The position numbers and the translations under genes were made by a program. Positions 7,982 to 15,619 of a DNA stretch of 45,580 nucleotides are shown piece after piece. The stretch spans positions 1 through 45,580 of the forward strand of contig JAFKEE010000065.1 of the NCBI GenBank assembly GCA_017307505.1, read 5' to 3'. Position 1 is the first letter of the stretch. Every line of letters begins with the position of its first letter. The stretch is from Acidobacteriota bacterium (GTDB taxonomy: Bacteria; Acidobacteriota; Terriglobia; Bryobacterales; Bryobacteraceae). The notes under the pieces were generated by a model, which saw nothing but the letters and a program-made list of their open reading frames with translations, had not been told where the DNA came from and ran no database searches.

Positions 7982-9232
7982 ATGCTCAACATGTTCAACA
8001 CCGCGCTTACGGCGCTCAACGCTAACAACACGGCCATCGATGTGACCGGGCACAACCTGGCCAACCTCAACACCAGCGGCTACAAGGCCGGCACGGTGTC
8101 CTTCGAGGAGATGGTCACCCAGACGCTGGGCATGAACTCCGCCACCACGGCCAACGGCAACGGCATCGGCGCCCCCATCACCACGCGCCAGTACAGCCAG
8201 GGCTCCGTGCAGGTCACCGGTGGGCTGCTCGACGCCGCCATTTCGGGCAACGGCTTCTTCACGGTGCAGGCCTCCGACGGCAACACCTACTACACGCGCG
8301 CCGGCAACTTCAAGATCGATTCCTCCGGCAACCTCACCACCGCCACCGGTGAGAACATCCAGGGCTGGATGGCCACCAACGGCGTGGCCACACCCGGCGG
8401 CGTGCCCACCAACATCACCATCCCGCCCGGCTCCGCCAACGCGCCCGTGCCGTCGACCTTCTTCGGCCTGAACCTGAACCTGAATGCCCTGGGCACCGTG
8501 GGCGCCGCCAACGGCAGCTTCACCGCGCCAGTGCAGGTGGTGGATTCGCTGGGCGCCAGCCACACGGTGACCGCCACGTTCACCAAGACCTCGGCCAACA
8601 ACTGGTCCTACGACCTCACCATCGACGGCGGCGAAGTCACCGGCGGCACCGCCGGCACGCCCAGCTCGCTGAGCAAAGGCACACTGACCTTCGATACCGC
8701 CGGCAAGCTCACTGCCCCGACGGCCAATGTCGCGGTCACGATTCCCGCCTTCACCAACGGCGCCGGCGGCCAGACGGTCAACTGGCAGCTCTTCGATACG
8801 GCCGGCAATCCGGAACTGACGCAGTACGGCCAGGCCTCCGCGGTCAATTCGAACTCGGGCGACGGCTCCACGGCCGCGCAGCTCACGCAGGTCGTGATGG
8901 CCGATGGCGGCAAGGTGATGGCGAAGTACTCGAACGGCAGCAGCCGTCTGGTGGCGGTGATCGCGCTGGCCAGCATCCAGAATCCCGATTCGCTGGTCGC
9001 CGTCGGCAACAACAACTACGCCACGACGCCCGCCTCCGGCCCGGTCAGTTACGGCGAAGCCGGAACCGGCACGCGCGGCGGCATCACTGCCAGCGCGCTG
9101 GAAAGTTCCAATGTGGACATGGCCCGCGAACTGACGAACATCATCATCTACCAGCGCAGCTACCAGGCGAACGCCCGTGTGGTCACAGCCGGTGATGAAC
9201 TCAGCCAGGAAATCCTGAGCCTGAAGAGGTAA
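7982..9232 (+). CDS. flgE: Flagellar hook protein FlgE
   Basis: FlgE polymerises into the hook. The 416-residue sequence has the N-terminal flagellar domain (MLNMFNTALTALNANNTAID, VTGHNLANLNTSGYKAGTVS), a hook core with GLLDAAISGNGFFTVQASDG and YYTRAGNFKIDSSGNLTTAT, a variable middle rich in Gly/Ala/Thr, and the C-terminal domain SSNVDMARELTNIIIYQRSY with QANARVV. GAGGA lies 7 bases before the ATG. Length matches the family. It follows flgD by nine bases. Confidence 0.96.
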   Translation: MLNMFNTALTALNANNTAIDVTGHNLANLNTSGYKAGTVSFEEMVTQTLGMNSATTANGNGIGAPITTRQYSQGSVQVTGGLLDAAISGNGFFTVQASDGNTYYTRAGNFKIDSSGNLTTATGENIQGWMATNGVATPGGVPTNITIPPGSANAPVPSTFFGLNLNLNALGTVGAANGSFTAPVQVVDSLGASHTVTATFTKTSANNWSYDLTIDGGEVTGGTAGTPSSLSKGTLTFDTAGKLTAPTANVAVTIPAFTNGAGGQTVNWQLFDTAGNPELTQYGQASAVNSNSGDGSTAAQLTQVVMADGGKVMAKYSNGSSRLVAVIALASIQNPDSLVAVGNNNYATTPASGPVSYGEAGTGTRGGITASALESSNVDMARELTNIIIYQRSYQANARVVTAGDELSQEILSLKR

Positions 9233-9235
9233 GCC

Positions 9236-9508
9236 ATGGCAGCCCGGGAAAACGAAAAGCAGGCACCGGCCCATCTCATGCGTTCACTTTCCATCGAAGT
9301 GGAAGCCACCGCGCCCCATCGCGATATGAGTCTGCGCGAGATCGCTGCTCTTCGCCCCGGCTCCGTGCTCCGCCTCACCAGCGGTCCACGCAACTCCATC
9401 GAACTGCGCTCCGGAGGCCGCCGGCTGGCCTCCGCCGAGCTCGCCCAAAGCGGCGGAAAGTTCGCCGTCCGCATCGTCAACAACACCAACAACCGGGGCA
9501 AACGCTAA
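9236..9508 (+). CDS. fliN: Flagellar motor switch protein FliN (SpoA domain), short form
   Basis: FliN forms part of the C ring that switches rotation and docks export substrates. The 90-residue protein is almost only the SpoA domain: SIEVEATAPHRDMSLREIAA, LRPGSVLRL and LASAELAQSGGKFAVRIV fit the family pattern (v.velG...l.lrell.L..Gsvi.L). The extended N terminus of longer FliN proteins is missing. AGAGG precedes the start at 9236, just three bases after flgE. Its location between flgE and fliO, without fliM nearby, is unusual, so FliM would be encoded elsewhere. Confidence 0.8.
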   Translation: MAARENEKQAPAHLMRSLSIEVEATAPHRDMSLREIAALRPGSVLRLTSGPRNSIELRSGGRRLASAELAQSGGKFAVRIVNNTNNRGKR

Positions 9509-9511
9509 ACT

Positions 9512-9787
9512 ATGGATCTCTCCATCCGGCTCTTCCTCGCCCTGCTCGTCATCGCCGCGCTCTATCTGACCTTGAAACTGCTGCGCGGCCGCGGCGCCAT
9601 CAGCATGCCGGACCTCTCCCTGGGGTCTCCCAAACGCAGGCGTATGGAAGTGCTCGAACGTCTTATGATCTCCGCCCAACAGGGCATCTGCATTGTGCGC
9701 ATCGACGAACAGCAATACCTTCTTTCCTTTAGTCCGGGCAGCAGCAATCTCCAGCCTTATGCCGGTCAGCCGCGGGAGCAACGCTAA
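9512..9787 (+). CDS. fliO: Flagellar biosynthesis protein FliO
   Basis: FliO helps assemble the FliP ring of the flagellar export gate. The 91-residue protein has one N-terminal transmembrane helix (about residues 4-24, IRLFLALLVIAALYLTLKLL), a basic juxtamembrane stretch (PKRRRMEVLERLMISAQQGI) and a short cytoplasmic beta-rich domain (VRIDEQQYLLSFSPG). Sequence similarity among FliO proteins is low; the call rests on topology, size and position immediately before fliP. Its TAA overlaps the fliP ATG by one base. Confidence 0.8.
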   Translation: MDLSIRLFLALLVIAALYLTLKLLRGRGAISMPDLSLGSPKRRRMEVLERLMISAQQGICIVRIDEQQYLLSFSPGSSNLQPYAGQPREQR

Positions 9788-10527
9788 TGCGGAACCTCTT
9801 CCGCGCCCTGCCGTGGTTTCTCGTCGCCCAGGCCTGCGTCGCGGCTCCGGCCGCGCCGGTTCTCTCCCCCTTTGGCGTGAACGCCTCCGGCGGAGCCACG
9901 CTGAGCACGCCCATGCAGATCGTCATCATGCTGACGCTGATGACCCTGCTGCCCGCGCTCATCATGTCCGTCACGCCCTTCCTGCGCGTCGTGGTTGTCC
10001 TGCACTTCCTGCGCCAGGCGCTGGGCACGCAGTCGACTCCGTCGAACCAGATTATTATCGGACTCTCGCTCTTCCTCGCCCTGCTGGTCATGCAGCCTGT
10101 CGCGGTCCAGATGTACAAGGACGGCTGGCAGCCGCTGGAAGAGGGCCGTCTCACCACCAGCCAGGCCATGGACGCCGGCTCGGTGCCGTTGAAACAGTTT
10201 CTTGTGAAGTTCGTCCGGGAAGCCGACGTCCGGCTCTTTCTGGACGCCACTCACTCCGCCAGCCCGCGCAATCCGCAGGACGTCGAGCTCCGCATTCTCA
10301 TCCCGGCCTACATCCTCTCTGAGCTCAAAGCGGCGTTCCAGATTGGCGCGGTCCTCTTTCTGCCCTTCCTGGTGATCGACCTGCTTGTCTCTTCGGTGAC
10401 GCTCTCACTAGGCATGGTGCAACTGCCGCCCGTGATGATTTCAGCCCCCTTCAAGCTGCTGCTCTTTGTCTTGGTCGATGGCTGGAGCCTCGTGATCGGC
10501 TCCCTGCTCAAAAGTCTTCAGGTCTAA
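9787..10527 (+). CDS. fliP: Flagellar type III export gate protein FliP
   Basis: FliP, with FliQ and FliR, forms the inner-membrane export gate. The 246-residue protein has a signal peptide followed by the highly conserved MQIVIMLTLMTLLPALIMSV, TPFLRVVVVLHFLRQALGTQ and PSNQIIIGLSLFLALLVMQP, and a C-terminal IPAYILSELKAAFQIGAVLF plus LPPVMISAPFKLLLFVLVDG. These are definitive for FliP. Gene order fliO-fliP-fliQ-fliR-flhB is the standard export operon. Confidence 0.97.
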   Translation: MRNLFRALPWFLVAQACVAAPAAPVLSPFGVNASGGATLSTPMQIVIMLTLMTLLPALIMSVTPFLRVVVVLHFLRQALGTQSTPSNQIIIGLSLFLALLVMQPVAVQMYKDGWQPLEEGRLTTSQAMDAGSVPLKQFLVKFVREADVRLFLDATHSASPRNPQDVELRILIPAYILSELKAAFQIGAVLFLPFLVIDLLVSSVTLSLGMVQLPPVMISAPFKLLLFVLVDGWSLVIGSLLKSLQV

Positions 10528-10530
10528 AAC

Positions 10531-10800
10531 ATGACGCCAGAATCCGTAGTGAATATCATCCGTGAAGCCCTGCTGCTCGCCCTGCTGCTGGGCGCGCCCC
10601 TGCTGCTGGTTGGCTTTGTCGTGGGCGCCGCGGTGAGCCTCTTCCAGGTCGCCACCTCTATTCAGGACAACGCCGTCGGCACCGTGCCGCGTCTCGCCGC
10701 CATCCTGGGTACCTTTCTCGCCATCCTGCCCTGGATGCTCAGCCGCATGATCACCTACGCCGCGTCCATCTTCGGAGACCTCGGCAAGTATGCCCGCTGA
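10531..10800 (+). CDS. fliQ: Flagellar type III export gate protein FliQ
   Basis: This 89-residue, two-helix membrane protein begins MTPESVVNIIREALLLALLL and continues VGFVVGAAVSLFQVATSIQD, the FliQ signature, with a second helix AAILGTFLAILPWMLSRMIT. Length is exactly that of the family. It starts three bases after fliP and overlaps fliR by eleven bases. Confidence 0.96.
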   Translation: MTPESVVNIIREALLLALLLGAPLLLVGFVVGAAVSLFQVATSIQDNAVGTVPRLAAILGTFLAILPWMLSRMITYAASIFGDLGKYAR

Positions 10801-11569
10801 GTTCGCCATCGGCACTTCGACCTTGCTCAGTTTCCTGGCCGTCCTTGTGCGCGTCAGCGGCATCTTTGCGTTCCTCTCGCTGCCAGGGCTCAAGGAAGGG
10901 CCCGAGCCGATCAAGGCGTTCTTCGCGCTCAGTTTCACCCTGGCCCTGATGCCCATGTGGCCCGCCATGCCGCCCGGCTCCCTCAACACCGGCGTCTACT
11001 TCGGCTGGATCGCCTCGGAAGCAGCCTTTGGTATCGCCGTCGGTCTCTGCCTGGCCGTTGTGATGGAGGTGTTCCTGCTCACCGCCCAGGTACTCAGCCT
11101 GCAGTCGGGTCTCAGCTACGCTTCCTCCGTCGATCCCAATTCGCTCGCCGATTCCGGTGCCCTCACCCTCACCGCCAACCTCACCGCCGGACTGTTGCTC
11201 TTTGCCACCGGGCTGCACCGCCAGATCATCATGGCGCTGGCCCGCAGCCTGGAGCTTTTGCCGCCCGGCAGTTTTGTCATTCAGCGCGCCACCCTGCTGG
11301 ATCTGCTGCAATACTCCGGAGCCATCTTTTCCACCGGCCTGCGGCTCGCCCTGCCGGTCATGGCATTCCTCTTTATGCTGGACATGGCGCTGTCTCTGCT
11401 GGGCCGCATCAATCCCGGACTGCAGCTCTTCAGCCTGTCGTTCCCGGCCAAGATCTTTCTGACGCTGTTCATCTACTCCCAGGTGCTGGTGCTCTTCCCG
11501 CGCGTCTTCGAACGCCTCGCCAACAGCTGCATGACCCACATCTACCGTCTGCTGCCTGGCGGCATGTGA
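10790..11569 (+). CDS. fliR: Flagellar type III export gate protein FliR
   Basis: This 259-residue polytopic membrane protein is FliR: VRVSGIFAFLSLPGLKEGPE, AFFALSFTLALMPMWPAMPP, VFLLTAQVLSLQSGLSYASS with VDPN, and PVMAFLFMLDMALSLLGRIN PGLQLFSLSFPAKI are family landmarks. About six transmembrane helices can be seen. It overlaps the fliQ 3' end, and flhB follows after twelve bases. Confidence 0.95.
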   Translation: MPAEFAIGTSTLLSFLAVLVRVSGIFAFLSLPGLKEGPEPIKAFFALSFTLALMPMWPAMPPGSLNTGVYFGWIASEAAFGIAVGLCLAVVMEVFLLTAQVLSLQSGLSYASSVDPNSLADSGALTLTANLTAGLLLFATGLHRQIIMALARSLELLPPGSFVIQRATLLDLLQYSGAIFSTGLRLALPVMAFLFMLDMALSLLGRINPGLQLFSLSFPAKIFLTLFIYSQVLVLFPRVFERLANSCMTHIYRLLPGGM

Positions 11570-11581
11570 TTCCGGTGACCC

Positions 11582-12640
11582 ATGGCGGATAAGTCACAGC
11601 AAACTGAGAAACCCACACAGCGGCGCAAGCTGAAGGCCCGGGAAGAGGGCCAGTGGGTCAGTTCCCGCGACTTCATCAGCAGCGTGCAGTTCGTGGCCTT
11701 CCTGATGATGACCGGCGCGTACGGAGCCGTCTGGTTCCGCGAATGCCGCGAAGCCCTGGCCCAACACCTGTCCGGTGTCGCCCAGCAGTCGATCACCATC
11801 GAGACCGTCCAGAACATCTTCATCTTCCTGATGGCCCGCAACGTGAAACCGCTGCTGGTGATGGGCGGCGCAATGGTGCTGGCCACGGTCGGCTTTCACA
11901 TGGCCTCCACCGGCATGGGCTTCAGCTTCAAGCGCCTCACGCCGAGCGCCAGCAAGTTCAATCCGGTCAAGAAGCTCAAGGATACGTACTCACAGTCCTT
12001 CATGTCGGCGCTGAGCGCGCTGGCTCTGCTGGTGGTTTTCATGGGCGCCCTCTACTGGCTGATCGATACGCGCCTTCAGTCCGTCATCCTGCTTTCCATG
12101 ACCGATTTCGAGGCCGGCCTCGGCTCGGTCGCCAAAATGTCGCTCGACCTGCTGTGGAAAGGCGCCTCCATCCTCTTCGTGATGGGGGTGATTGATTTCG
12201 CCCGCCAATTCAAGCGCCATATGCAGTCCTTGAAGATGAGCAAGCAGGAAATAAAGGACGAAATGAAGGAAACGGACGGCAATCCGCTCATCAAAATGCG
12301 CATCCGCCGGTTGCAGCGGGAACTGCGCCGCAATCGCATGATGAAGGATGTCGAAACCGCTACCGCCGTGGTGGTCAACCCTACCCACTACGCCGTCGCC
12401 CTGCTCTACGATCACGGCAAGTCGTCGGCACCGCGAGTCGTCGCCAAAGGCCGCGGCTTTATGGCCTTGAAGATCAAGGAGATCGCCCGGCAGCATGGTG
12501 TGCCTATCGTGGAGAATCCACCCCTGGCGCGCACCATCTACAAGGCTGTGAAAATCAGCCAGGAAATTCCGCCCGCGCTCTACCGTGCCGTGGCCGAAGT
12601 GCTCGCCTATGTGCATCGCATGCGAAATTCGATGTACTGA
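11582..12640 (+). CDS. flhB: Flagellar export switch protein FlhB
   Basis: FlhB controls substrate switching in flagellar export. The 352-residue protein starts with the conserved QQTEKPTQRRKLKAREEGQW, has four transmembrane helices, and a cytoplasmic C-terminal domain with the autocleavage motif NPTH at residues 266-269 (VVNPTHYAVALLYD), then APRVVAKGRGFMALKIKEIA and PIVENPPLARTIYKAVKISQ. All expected elements are intact. It is the last gene of the tightly spaced fliK-flhB run; a 72-bp gap follows. FlhA, usually next, is missing here. Confidence 0.96.
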   Translation: MADKSQQTEKPTQRRKLKAREEGQWVSSRDFISSVQFVAFLMMTGAYGAVWFRECREALAQHLSGVAQQSITIETVQNIFIFLMARNVKPLLVMGGAMVLATVGFHMASTGMGFSFKRLTPSASKFNPVKKLKDTYSQSFMSALSALALLVVFMGALYWLIDTRLQSVILLSMTDFEAGLGSVAKMSLDLLWKGASILFVMGVIDFARQFKRHMQSLKMSKQEIKDEMKETDGNPLIKMRIRRLQRELRRNRMMKDVETATAVVVNPTHYAVALLYDHGKSSAPRVVAKGRGFMALKIKEIARQHGVPIVENPPLARTIYKAVKISQEIPPALYRAVAEVLAYVHRMRNSMY

Positions 12641-12712
12641 GGACGGCCCCGTCGAGATTCGCTCAATTCTTCCCTTCCGCCTGCGATAGAGAAATGAATC
12701 GAAAAACAAAGC

Positions 12713-13120
12713 ATGTCTTTATCGGCACTCATTGTCATGGATGAATTCGCGGACCGCCACGTGGTGGAAACCTCGCTCCGCGCCAATCCCTCCGTCGTGC
12801 GGCAGTCGTTCACGGCCGGCGGACCTGACGCAGCCCAAAACCTTTTGGCCCGGGAACGTTTCGACATGGTTTTTGTCGATCTCGACATCGAAGGCGGCCC
12901 ACAACTGGTTTCCGAACTGCGCAGGAACGCCCGCTACAGCGCCCTGCCGTTCGTGGGCGTGTCCTATAACGCCGACGAGGAGCTGGTGGAGCAGCTCCTC
13001 TCGAGCGGTCTGGACGCTTTTATGTCAAAGCCTCTCCGGCGCGACGTGGTCCGGGCGGAGATCGAAGAGATTGCCGGGCTCCGGTCTGGACAATCCGCCG
13101 TGCAAACCCGGCCTGTTTAG
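12713..13120 (+). CDS. Stand-alone receiver-domain protein (CheY-like)
   Basis: The 135-residue protein has the CheY fold pattern. The phospho-acceptor aspartate is present in MVFVDLDIEGG (about residue 59), the switch Thr is Ser (FVGVSYNAD), and the conserved Lys is in DAFMSKPL. The acidic pair after strand 1 is altered: LIVMDEFADR, giving one Asp plus Glu rather than DD. It may therefore be phosphorylated with altered kinetics or act as a phosphate sink or pseudo-receiver. It lies between flhB and motA, so an output on the motor is plausible, but no chemotaxis genes are visible in the window. No output domain is attached. Confidence 0.75.
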   Translation: MSLSALIVMDEFADRHVVETSLRANPSVVRQSFTAGGPDAAQNLLARERFDMVFVDLDIEGGPQLVSELRRNARYSALPFVGVSYNADEELVEQLLSSGLDAFMSKPLRRDVVRAEIEEIAGLRSGQSAVQTRPV

Positions 13121-13144
13121 CAAAGAGGGGGAGGAGTCAATCGC

Positions 13145-14002
13145 ATGTTGGTTATTGCTGGAGTCCTGGTCGTCATTGGTGCGATCGTCGGCGGCTATCT
13201 GCTGGAGAAGGGCAACCTGCTGGTGCTCATGCAGCCCGCCGAACTGCTCATTATTGGAGGAGCCGCGCTGGGTACGCTGCTCATTGCCAATCCGCCGCAC
13301 ATCATGATGAGCATCCTGAAAGGCCTGCCAGGCACTATCAAAGGGAGCAAGTTCGGCAAGGCTTACTTCACGGAAACGTTGAAGATGCTCTACGACCTGT
13401 TCGTCTACATCCGCAAAGTCGGCCCGGCCGCGGCGGAAGCCGACGTCGAGGATCCCAAGAGCAGTTCGGTCTTCTCGCAGTTTCCCAAGCTGCTGGCGGA
13501 TCATCACGCGCTCGATTTCGTCTGCGACACGCTGCGCACTTACTCCAGCGGCACCGTCGGCCACTTCGACATCGACCAGATGATGGAATCCGACATGGAA
13601 GTCCAGCAGCACGAGCGCGAGGTCCCTGTGGCTTCCCTTTCCACCGTCGCCGACAGCCTGCCCGGCCTGGGCATTGTCGCCGCCGTGCTGGGTGTCGTCA
13701 TCACCATGGGCGCGCTGGGCGGACCGCCGGAGGAGGTCGGCCATAAGGTCGCCGCCGCGCTGGTCGGCACATTCCTGGGGATTCTCCTGTGCTATGGCTT
13801 CGTCGGACCCCTGGCCGCCAACATGGCCAAGATCAACGAGTCCGAGGCTCACTATTATCAGGTGCTGCGCAAAGGCATCGCCGCCTTCACCAAGGGCATT
13901 GCTCCGCTCATCGCCGTGGAATCGGCGCGCCGGGCCATTCCTGCGCACGTCCGCCCCACCTATAAGGAAATGGACCAGGCCTGCCGCAAGTCCGCCGGCT
14001 AA
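13145..14002 (+). CDS. motA: Flagellar motor stator protein MotA
   Basis: MotA and MotB form the ion-conducting stator that powers rotation. The 285-residue protein begins MLVIAGVLVVIGAIVGGYLL EKGN, with four predicted membrane helices; ALLIIGGAALGTLLIAN, SLSTVADSLPGLGIVAAVLG VVITMGALGGP and VGTFLGILLCYGFVGPLAAN are MotA/ExbB signatures. Residues of the cytoplasmic loop (VESDMEVQQHERE region) are present. A GGGGAGGAG ribosome-binding site precedes the ATG. It is the long, MotA-type form rather than PomA-type, suggesting proton coupling, but this cannot be settled by eye. Confidence 0.93.
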   Translation: MLVIAGVLVVIGAIVGGYLLEKGNLLVLMQPAELLIIGGAALGTLLIANPPHIMMSILKGLPGTIKGSKFGKAYFTETLKMLYDLFVYIRKVGPAAAEADVEDPKSSSVFSQFPKLLADHHALDFVCDTLRTYSSGTVGHFDIDQMMESDMEVQQHEREVPVASLSTVADSLPGLGIVAAVLGVVITMGALGGPPEEVGHKVAAALVGTFLGILLCYGFVGPLAANMAKINESEAHYYQVLRKGIAAFTKGIAPLIAVESARRAIPAHVRPTYKEMDQACRKSAG

Positions 14003-14014
14003 GGAAGCGACTTC

Positions 14015-14848
14015 ATGGCAGCCGATTCCCAACAACCCATCATTGTCGTCAAGAAGATCAGCCACGGCGGCCACCATGGAGGAGCCTGGAAGGTCGCCTA
14101 CGCCGACTTCGTCACGGCTATGATGGCCCTCTTCATCGTCCTCTGGCTTCTCAATTCCAACCAGAAGATCCAGAAGGCCGTCGGCGGCTACTTCAACGAC
14201 CCCAAAGGCCAGGGCAAGATGGTGGGCAGCACCAAATCAGCCAGCGGCGAGGGCATGTCCATCCGCAAGGAAGAGATGTCCGAGTTGAAGCAGCGCATCG
14301 AAGCCGCCATGAAGAAGGAGATCAAGGATTTCGACAAGCTGCGCGAGTTTGTCGAGATCACCATCACCGAGGAAGGTCTGCGTGTAGAACTGATGGAGTC
14401 CGCCAAGAGCACGTTCTTCGAACGCGGCCGCCCCGAACCTACCGCCGATGGCAAGGAAGTTATCGAGATGCTGGCCGCCCAGCTGGCCCATCTGAAGAAT
14501 AAGCTCGTCATCGAAGGCCATACCGACGCCAAGGCGTTCGGCACCCCCGAAGGGTACAGCAACTGGGAGCTTTCCGCCGACCGCGCCAACGCAGCACGAC
14601 GCCTGATGGTCACGCACGGCGTGGAGAATCACCAGATCGCCCAGGTGCGCGGCTTTGCGGATCAACGCCTGCGCAAGAAGGACGATCCGGAAGCTGACTC
14701 GAATCGCCGCGTCTCGGTCATCGTTCGCTTTGAAGACGATCCGGGGACGGATGAAAAGGCCGGATCCGAGCAAGGTCACGGCCAGGGTAAGGCCGAGCCC
14801 AAGGCCGAGGGCAAGTCTGAACCCAAGGCCGAGGGCAGCCACCACTAA
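14015..14848 (+). CDS. motB: Flagellar motor stator protein MotB
   Basis: The 277-residue protein has a short cytoplasmic N terminus with the MotB pattern GGHHGGAWKVAYADFVTAMM, a single transmembrane helix containing the essential ion-carrying aspartate (Asp31), a plug/linker, and a C-terminal OmpA-like peptidoglycan-binding domain (about residues 120-245: LVIEGHTDAK, WELSADRANAARRLM, NRRVSVIVRF). The last 30 residues are a charged, degenerate repeat (AEPKAEGKSEPKAEG) ending in Ser-His-His. AAGGAAG precedes the ATG. Its stop overlaps the stop of the convergent downstream gene. Confidence 0.95.
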   Translation: MAADSQQPIIVVKKISHGGHHGGAWKVAYADFVTAMMALFIVLWLLNSNQKIQKAVGGYFNDPKGQGKMVGSTKSASGEGMSIRKEEMSELKQRIEAAMKKEIKDFDKLREFVEITITEEGLRVELMESAKSTFFERGRPEPTADGKEVIEMLAAQLAHLKNKLVIEGHTDAKAFGTPEGYSNWELSADRANAARRLMVTHGVENHQIAQVRGFADQRLRKKDDPEADSNRRVSVIVRFEDDPGTDEKAGSEQGHGQGKAEPKAEGKSEPKAEGSHH

Positions 14849-15534
14849 CTGACGAGCGTATCGGCCGCGGGCGCGTTGGCCATCTGCATCATCTGCTGGA
14901 CCGACGAAACCGTGACATCCGGCGTCCGCAGCGTGGCCGCCGCGTCAAAATCCATCTTCTGCCCGTTCGGCGTCTGCACCGTGATGGATTTGTTGATGTA
15001 GTTGCCGCCCGGATACCAGACCAGCTCTTCCCAGTACGACACCTTCACATTGGCAGGATCCACGCCGGCCTTGGTCAACGCGCTATTCAACGCCGCGCGG
15101 GTCTCCGGGCCGAGCGTGGAAGGTACCGACGGTTTCACCCGCGTCATGTTCCACTGCGCCGCCGGGCTGGGGTCCAGTTCGGTGTTGTCCAGGCTATAGG
15201 TAATCGCCACCGCGGAGCCGTCGTCTGCCGTGGCCGTGCTGCCGGCCGCCGAACCGCTGGCCGGGCTGGTCGCCGTCGTGGTGTCAGAAATCTGACTCCC
15301 CGCCGTGGAACTTGACGCTTCATTCTTCGATGCCAGGGCGACAGCCAGAAAGGGAGTCATTCCCGGAGTCGTCGTCTCGGCCGAGGCGTCCGCGGCCGTC
15401 TGCTCGCTGGTCGACTGTAACTCGTCGCTAAAGCTGCCTTTGAGGCTGTTTTCCAGCGCGCTGTTTAATCCTTTGCCCTGGCCCATGGCCGAGAGCAGTT
15501 CACCCAGAGACTGGCCTGCACGATCGATTCTCAT
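14845..15534 (-). CDS. Hypothetical protein convergent with motB
   Basis: I do not recognise this 229-residue protein. The N-terminal third (MRIDRAGQSLGELLSAMGQG) is followed by a Ser/Thr/Ala-rich linker (about residues 55-110), and a more structured C-terminal half with WEELVWYPGGNYINKSITVQ and TPNGQKMDFDAAATLRTPDV, ending TVSSVQQMMQMANAPAADTL. There is no signal peptide or membrane helix. ATG at 15534 has a weak GGACAG upstream; the frame stays open to 15756 but that would cross the divergent phosphatase start. It abuts the flagellar cluster, so a motility link is possible. The Ala/Thr/Ser linker and size resemble flagellar accessory proteins, but no function is claimed. Confidence 0.7.
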   Translation of the reverse strand: MRIDRAGQSLGELLSAMGQGKGLNSALENSLKGSFSDELQSTSEQTAADASAETTTPGMTPFLAVALASKNEASSSTAGSQISDTTTATSPASGSAAGSTATADDGSAVAITYSLDNTELDPSPAAQWNMTRVKPSVPSTLGPETRAALNSALTKAGVDPANVKVSYWEELVWYPGGNYINKSITVQTPNGQKMDFDAAATLRTPDVTVSSVQQMMQMANAPAADTLVS

Positions 15535-15619
15535 AGCTGTCCAGCCTGAATACTTGCACGGCTTAGTCCAAACTCGACGGGCGAGAATCACTACTCTAAA
15601 GAGAGGAGTTCTTACCATC

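Noticed and set aside
7850-9274. A 474-codon minus-strand open frame opposite flgE
   Set aside because: Composition is Gly/Val/His/Asp-rich shadow; flgE on the plus strand is clear.
12641-12712. Sigma-28 -10-like CGATAG upstream of the CheY-like gene
   Set aside because: Only five of eight positions match and no -35 element lies at proper spacing.
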